Positions 6,501 to 15,261 of a DNA stretch of 29,027 nucleotides are shown here, in pieces. The stretch's first letter is position 1. The number at the start of each line of letters is the position of its first letter. Location of the stretch: positions 1 to 29,027 of IMG/VR virus record IMGVR_UViG_3300007871_000003. One strand, 5' to 3'. This stretch comes from a virus. The position numbers and the translations under genes were made by a program. The notes under the pieces were generated by a model. The model did no database searches and was not told the DNA's origin. It saw nothing but the letters and a program-made list of their open reading frames with translations.

Positions 6501-8614
6501 TCTTGCTGCTGTATGATTCCCATACCTTCTAAGAGCATACCGTTCATATCTCTAAAGGCAGCTGTATCGGTGGTAACCTTTAAAGTCTTAGGTTGAAGAT
6601 AGACTGGAGCCTCCTTAAGAAGTTCTTCTGCAGTCTTAGTTTTACCTGCAATCTGATTAACACCCAGACCTACTTGTCTCTCAGCATAATCAGCTGCATA
6701 ACCTTGTAGAGCAAAAACTGAGCGATCATAATCAACAGATCTAATTTCTGCATTAAGCCAACCAGGAGTTACATTTACAGACGCGGCAATCTCTTCATGG
6801 GTGAGAGGTACATCTCCTATTTTCTTATCTGCAATAGTTCTCTTAAGCATCTTACGTGCCACTAGATCTTTCTGCTCTAAGATAAACTTATACAACTCCT
6901 CTTGAGAAGTAAAGCCTAATCTTTCTCCACTTTCTAATTTAACCTTATGATCAATATGAAACTCACGATACATCTTCTCTAAGAGAGGTATATCATTTTC
7001 ATCAATTAGAACACCTATAGGTCTCTTAGGATCTTTAAGCTTAGCCTTAAGATCTGATGCAGATACAAAAGGTTTCTGTTGTAATGCCCAGATATGCCTA
7101 GCCTCATTATTAAGAGTAGAGTTCTTAGTCACATCATAATGAGAACCTGCTGTCTCCCTCTTAAGAGAATCATCAAAGCCTGCAATTCTCATGTTAGGTC
7201 GATCTGCTTTAATAGAGTCAGTATTAAAGTCGTAGCGAGTCTTACCTACAGTGATACCACTCTTACCTATCTTAATAGATTCGCCCACTTTAAGTGTATC
7301 TGACAGAGAAGTATAAATAGGAACTTCAGTTGTTCCTCTACCCATAGTAGCAGCTTCTCCCCATATATTAACATAGGAAGTTTCTACAGTACTCTTAAGA
7401 AGTTCATCAGCGTCAGTAGTTAAACCTTTACCTGCTTGAATTCTCTTAGTGATCTGATTAAGAAGCTTCTCTTCAGCTGTGAAATCTGTTCTACGAGAGA
7501 ACTTCTGTGCACCTAGGTAGTCTTTCCAAGCTTCCTTGCTCCCCTTCCCTGTCATCATCATATAGGCAGCAGCACCTAAATCTTTATCATTGCCTGCAAG
7601 GATGGTAAGATTCTTACGTATCTGGTTATCGTAGAATGCTTTCTGACCCTCAACACTAGCTTCAATAGTTTCTCTTGTTACATTACCTTGAGCTACTAAA
7701 TCATCTACTAATTGAGGAGGGGTATCTATAATCTTGTTAACTTGCTGTAAAGAGAAGGCCACCTTATTAGCAGGTGGTGCCGCCTCATGGAGTTGTAAGA
7801 CTTGGTTGAATCCAGTGGTAGCTAGATCGGCTTCAGCTTTAGCTCCCTTCACTTTGAAAGCACTTCTAACTACGCTTATGCCACCACCTATAGTTCCGAA
7901 GATACCTCCAAACACAGCTATGTTAGTAGTAATATCACCTAAATCTTGATGCTCTAAAACAGGGGAAGCAGATAGAGCAATAGCAGTAGCAGTCTCAAAG
8001 GCCGCCATATCTAATACAGCTGAGCCATAACCAGCAGCCATAGCTTTCATTGTATTAGTATTAGTAATTAGGGAGAGAGAATTAGTATTAGATACTTCTT
8101 TAACAGCCTTATCTAAGTACTGTTGACGCCGCGTAGTAGAAGCAAAACCAAAGCCAGCCTGTAGATTTTTACCTACACGACCTGTCATATTAGCTGTAGC
8201 TAGAGCTTTCTGCCCCATATTCAGAGCTTTAATACCAGCCATACCAGGCACTAGAGATGAGAGTAAGAAGCCCCCTACATCTACTGACTCTGCATGTTCT
8301 TCGTAATACTTACCTAGATCAGCATCTAAGGCTTGTATCACATCACCTGTTTTAGATAGCTCAAAGTCACCCCCTGCATAGTTACCTATTGTAGGCACTA
8401 TGTTATAAATTTGATTAAGACCTGATACAACTGAGGCGGCGAGATATGTAGGAATGTTAGTAGCTGTTTCAATAGCTCCCTCTATGAAGGACTGATTGTT
8501 ATTAGCTACAGAGTGATTATCAGCAGCTACCAGATATGAAGGCATACCTAAAGTACCTGCCTCTACCTCATCCTCTTGTAACTGAGCCATTAAAGCCTCT
8601 CTTGTTACTGACAT
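3494..8614 (-). CDS. Giant internal virion / ejection protein, 1706 aa
   Basis: The largest gene in the window. Its place at the end of the structural operon, after the 758-aa protein, and its size match the large internal proteins that podoviruses inject into the host with their DNA. The N-terminus (residues about 50-250) has several glycine/alanine-rich hydrophobic stretches (GGFLLSSLVPGMAGI, and around 226-250 IAVFGGIFGTIGGGISV) that could insert into membrane. The middle is long and mixed helical. The last third (about 1325-1480) contains FNRFISAHSM, then FVNRTQGNYLASQRP and GLFQTYQFNLMQQLLRHV, a pattern I associate with the large polyvalent protein (LPD38-like) domains of phage giant proteins. 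No lysozyme or transglycosylase active site was recognised. A strong ribosome site (AAAGGAGGC) lies in the end of the preceding gene and its ATG follows that gene's stop by one base. Confidence 0.75.
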   Translation of the reverse strand: MSVTREALMAQLQEDEVEAGTLGMPSYLVAADNHSVANNNQSFIEGAIETATNIPTYLAASVVSGLNQIYNIVPTIGNYAGGDFELSKTGDVIQALDADLGKYYEEHAESVDVGGFLLSSLVPGMAGIKALNMGQKALATANMTGRVGKNLQAGFGFASTTRRQQYLDKAVKEVSNTNSLSLITNTNTMKAMAAGYGSAVLDMAAFETATAIALSASPVLEHQDLGDITTNIAVFGGIFGTIGGGISVVRSAFKVKGAKAEADLATTGFNQVLQLHEAAPPANKVAFSLQQVNKIIDTPPQLVDDLVAQGNVTRETIEASVEGQKAFYDNQIRKNLTILAGNDKDLGAAAYMMMTGKGSKEAWKDYLGAQKFSRRTDFTAEEKLLNQITKRIQAGKGLTTDADELLKSTVETSYVNIWGEAATMGRGTTEVPIYTSLSDTLKVGESIKIGKSGITVGKTRYDFNTDSIKADRPNMRIAGFDDSLKRETAGSHYDVTKNSTLNNEARHIWALQQKPFVSASDLKAKLKDPKRPIGVLIDENDIPLLEKMYREFHIDHKVKLESGERLGFTSQEELYKFILEQKDLVARKMLKRTIADKKIGDVPLTHEEIAASVNVTPGWLNAEIRSVDYDRSVFALQGYAADYAERQVGLGVNQIAGKTKTAEELLKEAPVYLQPKTLKVTTDTAAFRDMNGMLLEGMGIIQQQERLLSQRVQNVTANYFGDDFNKLIPISKDVMLDAEQLGIIGLANSLGAGSKFLTAASANYGSLANHMEAIGRFTSIIKGKKVDAMNEVLNPSLVGIAGSQKAAIEWSTLHAKIRSYGGQKYVLSPKGNFLERKEIALHRRQAAEGVEGISLDPPPTKFEGAPDVIPMRHPQTIELARTHVLANGKRVHATNEMRTAQGMEIRVEADEFYPIPINPKDVPFFAIVTDDSITGTGHSSMIYANSEAELETMISKLGVRTPVRPGSNIFQADNWKIYTKKDAEDYFKSFGTFEKGRALNDNYVDTAMARKGISSPMFVATDPVKVVQDTHAWHSTQETSLVREMLDANYEKEFEYLRQRGREFTNLSTSKFNSTASLKHAENVVRNPYMDYIRTAMDVKNYADYPFWVNANIQLEKKVSDMYDRITATFYKSKSVEELSAINTELAKSGYKGAAYDAKMEFIVNHTAPKSALQNFVQKSNAILATTILRLDMMNAITNAVSSNILYGAEMKSIQRAINRDGGEKAVGALAALRDVKVPGTGESIISPQKIMANAYKAFGRDNAEMKFFKDHGFVTTISDQYKSVIDNMTLNGTESALELSTKLSKAREIVLKGVDKGERWTGNRLAEEFNRFISAHSMKQITDIAVAHGAMDSRSALAYINTFVNRTQGNYLASQRPMIFQGAVGQSIGLFQTYQFNLMQQLLRHVGEGTAKDTATLIGLQGTIFGLNGLPAFNAINTHIIGTASGNNEHKDAYTTIYGAAGKDAGDWLMYGLASNMLLHPDLKTNLYVRGDINPRNITVVPVNPANIPIVQAAGKFFGNIWDASRKVAGGGDIPTAILQGLEHNGISRPLAGIAQTLQGLANPENATYSTSKRGNVIGSNDMLSLVNMGRMMGGKPLGEAVATDAAYRIKSYALSDSRKRNNLGETIKSTIIAGQQPSRDQVEDFAFQYAALGGKSEEFHSWMMQLYTTANTSQANELRRSLNSPFSKNMQLIMGGYELNDFTN

Positions 8615-10890
8615 TACTTAGTGCCTCCTTTAGGTAAGGAATCTACAAAGCTATCAAATTCTCTTGGTGTTACATCTGGAACTCTACCGCCGGATACGCC
8701 TGCTGACTTCTGGAAAATAAAAGCTCTACGAATATCAGAACTATCTGTCATATCAAAGATAGTATCTTCTTTGGTAGTTTTAATTTCAGCTCCAGGAGCA
8801 ATGATAGCAACAACTCCAGATACAACTGCATCGGCAGCCTCTGTCTGCTTCTGCCAGATAGCACCAGCAATAGAACCTTTCAATCTAACATTATACTCAG
8901 ACTGTAAGGGAATACCCCAATCAGCTCTAGCTTGCTTAGTATTATTATGAACAATGGCTCTCTCGTAGATTAGCTGTATACCTTCTACTACCTGCTCGAA
9001 AGTAACTTTCTTATCATTGAAGGCTACTACACCTAGCTCTATAAGATCAGCAGAAGTAAGATCACGTACCTTAGTATCTGCACCTGTGACATAAGGAGTT
9101 ACAACCTCTGCAACAAACTTGTTATTACTCTCTATAAGACCAGGAGATTTAACAAGCTCACTCATAGGTATAGCTCTATTAGGATTAGTACTGCCTTCAG
9201 ATTCGTTAATTACTTCATGGAAGGCTTCAAAGGCTATAGTTACATCATTATCAAAAGCTGTTGCTGCGTTATCCTGGGTAAGAGGTACTGGATCAGCTGA
9301 GTGTCTCTCAAGCATAGTATCAAAGAGATTCTTATGTACATTTATGGCGCGATTAGTACCATCTCTTAATACAGCACTCTGATTAACTTGGAAGGACTTA
9401 AGAGCTTGGCTAGGAGTAGGAGTTACTACACGAGTACCAAGTAAGAAGTCATCTACTACAGATTCTCTTGGTTCGCCTTTAATATCCTTCTGTGCGAGTA
9501 TCTCATCATACTCTATCTTAAGAGCTTCTGGAGTAGCATCAGGATTATCAGAGATATTAGTCTGTCCTCTCTTCTTCCTACCTAAACGTACAGCTCGTAC
9601 GAAAGCATCATTAGTTTCTTTATCAGGATCACCCTGTAGATCTCTAATGATTTGTTCTCTTACTGATTTATTTTCAGATCTCTTCTGAGCTACAGATTCT
9701 GTATCACTTTGCTTCTGTGTGGTAGTAGTTCCACGAGTTGTAGCTTCACCCGCAGTTACCTTGATTTCTGCGGCCTTTAGAATTGAGATTTCTGTACTGA
9801 TAGCAGTAGAACTAGCACTCATAACAGCAGTAGCTGCTTGTGCGTTTGTCTGTTCATTCTGAGCTTGTTGAAGAGCTGCTTTAGATTGAGCTATCATGAG
9901 AACCTGAGATGTCTTAAGTGCATCCTGCGCATCAGTGGTATCCATAGTAATCTCTTGAGCCATCTTTTCAGCTTGAGAAGAGAATCCAGCAAGTGCATCC
10001 ATCTGAGCTCTATCTGCATCCATAGCAATCTTACGTACATTTAATTCTTCATTTAGTCCATTATTCCGAAAGAAGTAATTATTAAGCCATGAGAGAGGCT
10101 TATCTGTGAAGTCTACATCTGCCACAGCATTAATTTCATCTAACTTGTCATTATATCTTTGAGTAGATATAGCCAATCTCTCTCCTGCTACTTTATATTG
10201 AACCTCAAAATCTCCGCCAGCAGAAGCATCTCTAAAGAGTCTCTCTCTACTCTGTTTCTCTCTATCTAATCTATTCTGTTCAGACTGTAGAACAGCCTCA
10301 ACCTGAGATAGATTGTCATTGATAACAGTTGAACGATTCATAGCTTCAACAGTTCTGCTTGCGCCTGCTTCTATTTTATGCGCCTGCTGTTGAATGTTAT
10401 CTGCATCTTCTCTCATAGATTTAAAAGATCCAGGCTTGGTTACAAACTCTAAGAGTTCAGGATCAACAATATTCTTAGTTGTAGATACAGACCTATTCTC
10501 AGTAGCTTGTTGAGCTACAGTATCTACTTTAGTGGCGCTCTTAGCCATCTCAGTAGATTCAATTGTACCTCTCGTAGCTACTGTTCCTTTAGTGAGATCT
10601 TTACCTGTATCCATATTTAATCCGCCTGTTGCTTTGTTGGCTTGATTAACTTTAGGTGTAATAGGTTGATCTAAATGAGGAGCTGGCTTATCTAGAGCCT
10701 GTGAGACTATATCAGTAGCTACGCCATCCATAGCTACAGCAGCTTTTTGTTTTGTGGTCTCAGGAGAAGGCAAAGGATCAATAGTAGCACCAACGGAGAT
10801 ACTCCCTTCTACTGAGTCTAATACAGGAGATAAAGCTGCTGCAATAGCAGACTCTATACCTACATTTTCTTGTATTTCAGCTGTTGCCAT
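8614..10890 (-). CDS. Internal virion protein candidate, coiled-coil rich, 758 aa
   Basis: Located between a tail-hub-like region and the 1706-aa giant protein. The sequence is dominated by Ala, Gln, Thr, Ser, Asp and Glu, has very few aromatic residues, and has no cysteine noticed. Residues about 155-420 have long helix-forming heptad-like runs (for example AQSKAALQQAQNEQTNAQAA), indicating an extended coiled coil; the N-terminal 140 residues are low-complexity and probably disordered. This composition is typical of podovirus core or ejected proteins. No enzyme motif was seen. The start has a good AGGAGA site 12 bases upstream, and the stop directly abuts the next start. An alternative is a tail-fibre-like or scaffold-like factor. 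Confidence 0.65.
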   Translation of the reverse strand: MATAEIQENVGIESAIAAALSPVLDSVEGSISVGATIDPLPSPETTKQKAAVAMDGVATDIVSQALDKPAPHLDQPITPKVNQANKATGGLNMDTGKDLTKGTVATRGTIESTEMAKSATKVDTVAQQATENRSVSTTKNIVDPELLEFVTKPGSFKSMREDADNIQQQAHKIEAGASRTVEAMNRSTVINDNLSQVEAVLQSEQNRLDREKQSRERLFRDASAGGDFEVQYKVAGERLAISTQRYNDKLDEINAVADVDFTDKPLSWLNNYFFRNNGLNEELNVRKIAMDADRAQMDALAGFSSQAEKMAQEITMDTTDAQDALKTSQVLMIAQSKAALQQAQNEQTNAQAATAVMSASSTAISTEISILKAAEIKVTAGEATTRGTTTTQKQSDTESVAQKRSENKSVREQIIRDLQGDPDKETNDAFVRAVRLGRKKRGQTNISDNPDATPEALKIEYDEILAQKDIKGEPRESVVDDFLLGTRVVTPTPSQALKSFQVNQSAVLRDGTNRAINVHKNLFDTMLERHSADPVPLTQDNAATAFDNDVTIAFEAFHEVINESEGSTNPNRAIPMSELVKSPGLIESNNKFVAEVVTPYVTGADTKVRDLTSADLIELGVVAFNDKKVTFEQVVEGIQLIYERAIVHNNTKQARADWGIPLQSEYNVRLKGSIAGAIWQKQTEAADAVVSGVVAIIAPGAEIKTTKEDTIFDMTDSSDIRRAFIFQKSAGVSGGRVPDVTPREFDSFVDSLPKGGTK

Positions 10891-10906
10891 AGTAGTTATC
10901 TCCTAA

Positions 10907-11350
10907 TTAAAAGAAACCGAGAACAGAATCTATGATACCACTAGACTCTGAAGAGGTTTCAGTATTTATTGTACCTGTTTCTGTGCCTACTTTGGTAGCA
11001 GTAACTTTAGCTAGTTCTCCAGCAATCTTAGCTATAAGATCACCAGCACCGGCCTTAGCTCCAGAAGAATCAAATATTCCTGAGCCTGCTTCTTGACCAA
11101 AGATAGCTTCCAAGCCAGAGACGCCAGATAGGGCATCATCTAACATCTTAAATAGTGCTACATCATCTATCTCTAGAGTCTCTGTTCTTTTTAGGTCTCT
11201 AGTCTCTGCGCCTTTAGTGGTTGTGTCCTGACCAAATAGACCTGTATTTATGTCAGAGAAGCTAGTATTAAAATTAAGACTAGCTCCAGAGTTTAGTCCG
11301 TGCACACCTAAGCCTTCAACTCTTGTTATACCTAAGCCCATACGTTTCAT
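10907..11350 (-). CDS. Hypothetical glycine/serine-rich virion protein
   Basis: A 147-residue product, low in aromatics, with a Gly/Asn/Ser-rich N-terminus (MKRMGLGITRVEGLGVHG), a helix around DDVALFKMLDDALSG, and a Thr/Glu/Ser-rich C-terminus that ends in the hydrophobic VLGFF. It lies immediately ahead of the two large internal-protein genes and shares their composition, so it is probably a minor internal or ejected protein. AGAGGA precedes the start. No family recognised. Confidence 0.6.
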   Translation of the reverse strand: MKRMGLGITRVEGLGVHGLNSGASLNFNTSFSDINTGLFGQDTTTKGAETRDLKRTETLEIDDVALFKMLDDALSGVSGLEAIFGQEAGSGIFDSSGAKAGAGDLIAKIAGELAKVTATKVGTETGTINTETSSESSGIIDSVLGFF

Positions 11351-11390
11351 ATCAGTAATCCTCTTATATTATAAAAATTAAAGGCTATCA

Positions 11391-11564
11391 TTATAGCGGT
11401 GGAGCAGTACCAGTAGCTAAACGAATTCTTTCTATCTCTGCCTGTAAGATCTCAATAGCATTGTGAACTTGCTGTAATTCCTTCTCTAGATCTTCTCTAC
11501 TTCCATCACCTAAATCTACTAGAGTAGGTAGATCAGTATTTAATAAACTATCAACAGCAGCCAT
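11391..11564 (-). CDS. Small coiled-coil protein, 57 aa
   Basis: A short gene that fills most of the gap after the hub-like gene. Its ATG overlaps that gene's stop (TAATG) and a strong site, TAGGAGG, lies in the end of the upstream gene. The product starts MAAVDSLLNTDLPTLVDLG and then forms one heptad-patterned helix (about residues 22-49, with LEKELQQVHNAIEILQAEI). Such short coiled-coil proteins commonly occur in phage tail and virion operons, but a specific role cannot be assigned. Confidence 0.75.
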   Translation of the reverse strand: MAAVDSLLNTDLPTLVDLGDGSREDLEKELQQVHNAIEILQAEIERIRLATGTAPPL

Positions 11565-13183
11565 TATCTACTACCTCCTATTGAATATAGTAGCTCAATA
11601 GTAGAGAGTATAAACTCACCTATGAAAGCAAGAGAGTGATTTCTAGCGGATGAGAGGAGTTTAAACTCTCTAAATCCTACAGTACCAACTGTCTCTACAC
11701 CTGTAACAAGAGAGCTAATATTCCGCCCATCAAGAGATACCATATCAGTGAATGTAAAAGAATCTGCTGCATCTACATTCTCAGCTGTAACTCCTTGTAG
11801 AATTAAGTGCCGCCCTCTATGATGTTGATACTTACCTAAGATAAGTGCCCCTGTACGAGTAGTATCTACAGGATTAAAAGACATAACAGATACAGAACCA
11901 TCATTAGCCATGAATGCAATACTCTCTTTAGCTAGATCCCTAAAAGAAGTACCTAGCTTAACCTGTCTATGCTCAAATACATCCACATGGGTGATCTTAA
12001 CTTTACCCATCTTCTCTAAAGCTAGATCATATATAAGAGCATGAGTATATTCATTTATACCATATGAAATTATAAGATATCTAGTACCTATAAAAGCTAT
12101 TCTTTTAAGCATAAGCTCATCAGTAGCTACTTCTGTTATACTAAATACTTTAGTAGTCTCATTAAAGTCTTCAACAAGTCTTCCTGCTAAGAAGTCTGTA
12201 ACCTCAGGTAATAGAGTCTCAGCTTTAATGCTATTAACAATCTGCATACCACCTAACTCAGAGTACATAAATTGACCATAAGAATCAGTGTCATAGGCTA
12301 TTAAGCTATTAAGATTAGGAAAGCCACTAACATCTATAAATCTTGTATCTGAACCTTTAGATCCCTCTACAGGAGTAAACTTAAAAGGAAACTGTTTATT
12401 ACCTGTGTATACTGCAGCTACTACATTGTTCTTACAGTATACTAAGAAACCTTTAGAATTAGGAGCACAGAATAAGATCTCTCCTTTAGCTCCTTCAGGT
12501 TTACCATTACCTGCACCTGTTACTGCAGAGGGAGTTAGATCTAAAGGATTTATAAGAGAAGACCAAGCTATAAGTGTACTATTAACACTAGAAGTTGCAT
12601 CTGCACCCCAAGCTATAAGATAACCATTAGATTCTGTTATACCTTCTATAGCAGAGAAAGGAGAACCTATGAAAGCTTTAATATTTAGAGAGCCTAAGTT
12701 ATCAGCAGCTACAACTACATTAGGTCTAATTAATACATAACTAGCGCCTTTCACATTGGATACAGAGGGTTCAATTAAATTAGATCCACTTACAGTAGGC
12801 TCAAGAATCCAAGTAGTAGCTCCATAGAGATTAACATATAGATTATTAAGGGGTTCAGTAGTATAAGCTAACATTGCAGGTCTATCATTATACCATATTC
12901 CAGCCGCAGTACTGTTCTCTACATTCTCTATATGTAAAACCTTCTTAAATAGAACACTAGCTCCGCCGCTCCCAGGTGCAGTCATTATAGGCTTAAATCC
13001 TACACTCTGCATACCTCTATCAGTAGGCATTACATTATGACAGTATAAGACTTCAGGTACATTAGGCTCTTCATTTGTAGGAGTATTACGATTATTAGAA
13101 AGCAGCACAGTTCTACCTAACTCGGAAGTTAGCATAGGAAATTGAGCTTTCTTTAAATCTATTCTGTGATCAAATTGAGCCAT
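11564..13183 (-). CDS. Tail hub / stabilisation-like protein, beta-propeller pattern
   Basis: The 539-residue product consists almost entirely of short strand-turn-strand units with repeated elements (GIWYNDRPAMLAYT, SNGYLIAWGAD, GFLVYCKNNVVAAVYTG, GTRYLIISYG, SIAFMANDGSVSVMSF). This is the signature of a propeller-like fold found in podovirus tail hub, nozzle or P22 gp10-type stabilisation proteins, which sit below the portal-adaptor stack and receive fibres. It is large for a short-tailed phage structural protein of this class, follows adaptor and appendage genes, and precedes the internal proteins, consistent with that role. AAGGA lies upstream of the ATG. Fold class is inferred from the strand pattern; the specific homology should be tested. 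Confidence 0.6.
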   Translation of the reverse strand: MAQFDHRIDLKKAQFPMLTSELGRTVLLSNNRNTPTNEEPNVPEVLYCHNVMPTDRGMQSVGFKPIMTAPGSGGASVLFKKVLHIENVENSTAAGIWYNDRPAMLAYTTEPLNNLYVNLYGATTWILEPTVSGSNLIEPSVSNVKGASYVLIRPNVVVAADNLGSLNIKAFIGSPFSAIEGITESNGYLIAWGADATSSVNSTLIAWSSLINPLDLTPSAVTGAGNGKPEGAKGEILFCAPNSKGFLVYCKNNVVAAVYTGNKQFPFKFTPVEGSKGSDTRFIDVSGFPNLNSLIAYDTDSYGQFMYSELGGMQIVNSIKAETLLPEVTDFLAGRLVEDFNETTKVFSITEVATDELMLKRIAFIGTRYLIISYGINEYTHALIYDLALEKMGKVKITHVDVFEHRQVKLGTSFRDLAKESIAFMANDGSVSVMSFNPVDTTRTGALILGKYQHHRGRHLILQGVTAENVDAADSFTFTDMVSLDGRNISSLVTGVETVGTVGFREFKLLSSARNHSLAFIGEFILSTIELLYSIGGSR

Positions 13184-13199
13184 GTAGTGTAATCCTTAA

Positions 13200-13376
13200 T
13201 TATAGAGAAGATTTAACTTCATCAATAACATCTTCCTTATTGATACGTAAAGTATCCACTAATTGATCGTCAATATTATTATCTGTGCGGCGAGCTAAGC
13301 TAGCTAAAGCATCTAACAATATATCAAATAGAGTAGGAAGTAATGGTAGTAGTAAACGTATAAGCCAAACTTTCAT
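13200..13376 (-). CDS. Small membrane-associated protein, 58 aa
   Basis: Its ATG overlaps the stop of the 108-aa gene (TAATG). The first half is a hydrophobic, leucine-rich helix with basic ends (MKVWLIRLLLPLLPTLFDIL), long enough to lie in or on the membrane; the second half is polar with acidic residues (NNIDDQLVDTLRINKED). Short proteins of this type occur near lysis or tail genes in short-tailed phages. Possibly pairs with the preceding membrane protein. Function not established. Confidence 0.7.
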   Translation of the reverse strand: MKVWLIRLLLPLLPTLFDILLDALASLARRTDNNIDDQLVDTLRINKEDVIDEVKSSL

Positions 13377-13702
13377 TATTTATTCCTCTTAAAATTAGAC
13401 TCTAACTTATCCAATCTCTTCTCTACCTCTTTATGAAACTTCTGACACTCACCTACAGCAAGTACAACATGAGATATATCATTAGCTACTCTAGCATCAT
13501 GTATCTTAATATCTACTATAGCGGATAAAGCCTCAGTAAGTCTATCTTTTATATCGTTCATATTATTTATAAGAACAGTACTAAAAGCAGTACCTCCTAA
13601 GATTAATACAGCTAGGAGTATATTATTAATAGTAAGCCCTTTCTCAGCTGGCTTATCTCTTACTATGTATTGTATTTTACTTTCTGGTTCTAGCTCAGGC
13701 AT
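13376..13702 (-). CDS. Single-pass membrane protein with coiled coil (spanin- or holin-associated candidate)
   Basis: 108 residues: a polar N-terminus (about 1-24), one membrane segment (about 25-45, NNILLAVLILGGTAFSTVLI), then a long helix with heptad pattern to the end (KDRLTEALSAIVDIK and EVEKRLDKLESNFKR). The topology, cytoplasmic N-terminus, one anchor and a periplasmic coiled coil, is like that of an inner-membrane spanin, but no partner lipoprotein gene is seen and no endolysin lies nearby in this window. It could equally be a structural or exclusion protein. It is coupled to the 58-aa membrane protein that follows. Confidence 0.65.
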   Translation of the reverse strand: MPELEPESKIQYIVRDKPAEKGLTINNILLAVLILGGTAFSTVLINNMNDIKDRLTEALSAIVDIKIHDARVANDISHVVLAVGECQKFHKEVEKRLDKLESNFKRNK

Positions 13703-13725
13703 ATATAATCCTATTAATTATAAGT

Positions 13726-14253
13726 TTAAGTAGGAAGTTGACGAATTAAAAGAGAAACATTACCAACAACAAAAGTATTATTAACTGGGTCATCATGAAA
13801 TATTTTAACTCTTAATTTATCATATATGGTACGATCTAATATACCAACTCTTGAACCATTTATTAGAGTGCCAATAATAGCATTATTATATATACCAGTA
13901 AAATTTAAAAAGCTTGATATTTGACCATCAGAAATACGTAATCGTTCAATAACTAACTCTAAATTAGTACCAACTGCAAGTGGCGGTGTAGCTGAAAAAT
14001 CTACAAAAGCCTCAATAATAAAAGTATCTCCTGCTATTACTAAGGCTGGCATATTTATTACATCTGCGCCTACATCTACACGAGAATTTAAATCTCTTCT
14101 TGCGCCTAATGGAAATGGTGCTACTCCTGCTCCAACTGGTACAGCTGTAAAAGATAAGCTAACTACTAAAAACTCCCCATAACCTGAATTATTAAAAGCC
14201 CTACCTGGACTTCTAACAACCCCAAACTTAATTAAATTAGTTAAGAAAGACAT
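13726..14253 (-). CDS. Beta-rich virion protein, possible appendage (paralogue group)
   Basis: 175 residues with strong strand alternation, glycine turns and a C-terminal pair of strands (KLRVKIFHDD then FVVGNVSLLIRQLPT). The end is similar in pattern to the ends of the products of 15832-16425 (LRLSFKHAV ... SIVLERLP) and 15261-15797 (TRLDFRHNI ... VKAVELV), suggesting three related jelly-roll-like domains. Likely a head or tail decoration or fibre-like protein. AAAGGA is about 14 bases upstream of the start. Specific role unknown. Confidence 0.6.
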   Translation of the reverse strand: MSFLTNLIKFGVVRSPGRAFNNSGYGEFLVVSLSFTAVPVGAGVAPFPLGARRDLNSRVDVGADVINMPALVIAGDTFIIEAFVDFSATPPLAVGTNLELVIERLRISDGQISSFLNFTGIYNNAIIGTLINGSRVGILDRTIYDKLRVKIFHDDPVNNTFVVGNVSLLIRQLPT

Positions 14254-14268
14254 AATAGGGTATTTCCT

Positions 14269-14490
14269 TTAAGCAAAAGTTAAAGCAGCTACAGTACCTA
14301 GATCAGTAAATACTTGAGTAAACTGACCTCCATCTACCCACTCTATTCTATTAGTAGCAATATTCATACGATTAACTCGCCAATTAGGGTCTGTTAAAGC
14401 AGAAGCTGGACTAGCTTCACCAAAATAATTATAAGTAGCATCTGTATACTGAGCAAAAGCTAATGCGCCCTCAATGAATACACCTGACAT
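14269..14490 (-). CDS. Small conserved-type virion protein, 73 aa
   Basis: A small beta-rich product with a central PNWRVNRMNIATNRIEWVDGG stretch. Such short proteins with a W-x-[IV]-x-R ... W-x-D-G pattern recur among phage head and tail operons; function is not known. It lies between two beta-rich virion genes with only 15-25 bases on either side, so it is almost certainly expressed with them. Confidence 0.65.
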   Translation of the reverse strand: MSGVFIEGALAFAQYTDATYNYFGEASPASALTDPNWRVNRMNIATNRIEWVDGGQFTQVFTDLGTVAALTFA

Positions 14491-14514
14491 ATTGATATCC
14501 TCTTAACTAAACTA

Positions 14515-15261
14515 TTAAGGTCGTCCTGCCCAACCAGCAAATAACTCACCTGTACGCATCATCTCTGTACCTGCTATCTTCATCTCTTCATCACTAACAG
14601 GATCTTGAAAATCAAATACAAAGAAAGTTCTTAGAAACCAATCTGGAGTTATTTCATTAGTTAGCGGAGTGAAAAATACACTCTTAAAATCAGAGCCAAA
14701 TACAACTCTACCTGTGCTTATAGTAGTACCAGAACCAAAAGGTATTCCTTGTATTCCTTCAACAGGTTGCATAGTAGATATCTTAGGACTAGTTGTATCT
14801 ATAGTATCTACTTGAGCCATATTTAAAGTTCTCTGCTCTCCAGAAGTAGGAGGAGTAGGAATCATAGCTGGTGTATTAGCCATAAAACTACCAGCCGAAG
14901 TAAACATTAAGCCGCTAGTTGAAAGTTGAGGATATGAATTAGGAGCTTCACCTAGAGAACTTAATAGCTCACTGCTATTCTGCTCAAGTCTACCAGTTAT
15001 ACCTAGCATTATATGATTAGATAAAGAAGGAATATCTCCTATCTGTCTAACTATAGTATTAGCTTGATCTCCAGCCATACCTTCTTCTGGATCTACCCTT
15101 AAAGGATCTTTAAATATAACTTTAATCCCAGCAGCTCTATCTGTCCAAGATTGTTCACCTACATTATAATCCTTATGATGCCAGAATATCTTTAAAGCAG
15201 GAAACTTATCTACATCACTAGGCTTAGATGTTAGATAGTTAGAGTAGGGCTTCATAGACAT
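14515..15261 (-). CDS. Hypothetical virion protein, 248 aa
   Basis: Mixed strand and turn composition with proline-rich loops (about 125-140, AMIPTPPTSGEQ) and a C-terminal aromatic region (DWFLRTFFVFDFQDP). The N-terminal KIFWHHKDYNVG followed by SWTDRAAG faintly resembles the opening of laminin-G/lectin-like beta sandwiches, but I would not assign that. Start overlaps the upstream gene's stop (shared base at 15261). Probably a tail or appendage component by position. Confidence 0.55.
   Translation of the reverse strand: MSMKPYSNYLTSKPSDVDKFPALKIFWHHKDYNVGEQSWTDRAAGIKVIFKDPLRVDPEEGMAGDQANTIVRQIGDIPSLSNHIMLGITGRLEQNSSELLSSLGEAPNSYPQLSTSGLMFTSAGSFMANTPAMIPTPPTSGEQRTLNMAQVDTIDTTSPKISTMQPVEGIQGIPFGSGTTISTGRVVFGSDFKSVFFTPLTNEITPDWFLRTFFVFDFQDPVSDEEMKIAGTEMMRTGELFAGWAGRP

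Noticed and set aside
14515-15261. Laminin-G/lectin domain in the 248-aa virion protein
   Set aside because: Only a short opening segment resembles this fold; too weak to assign.
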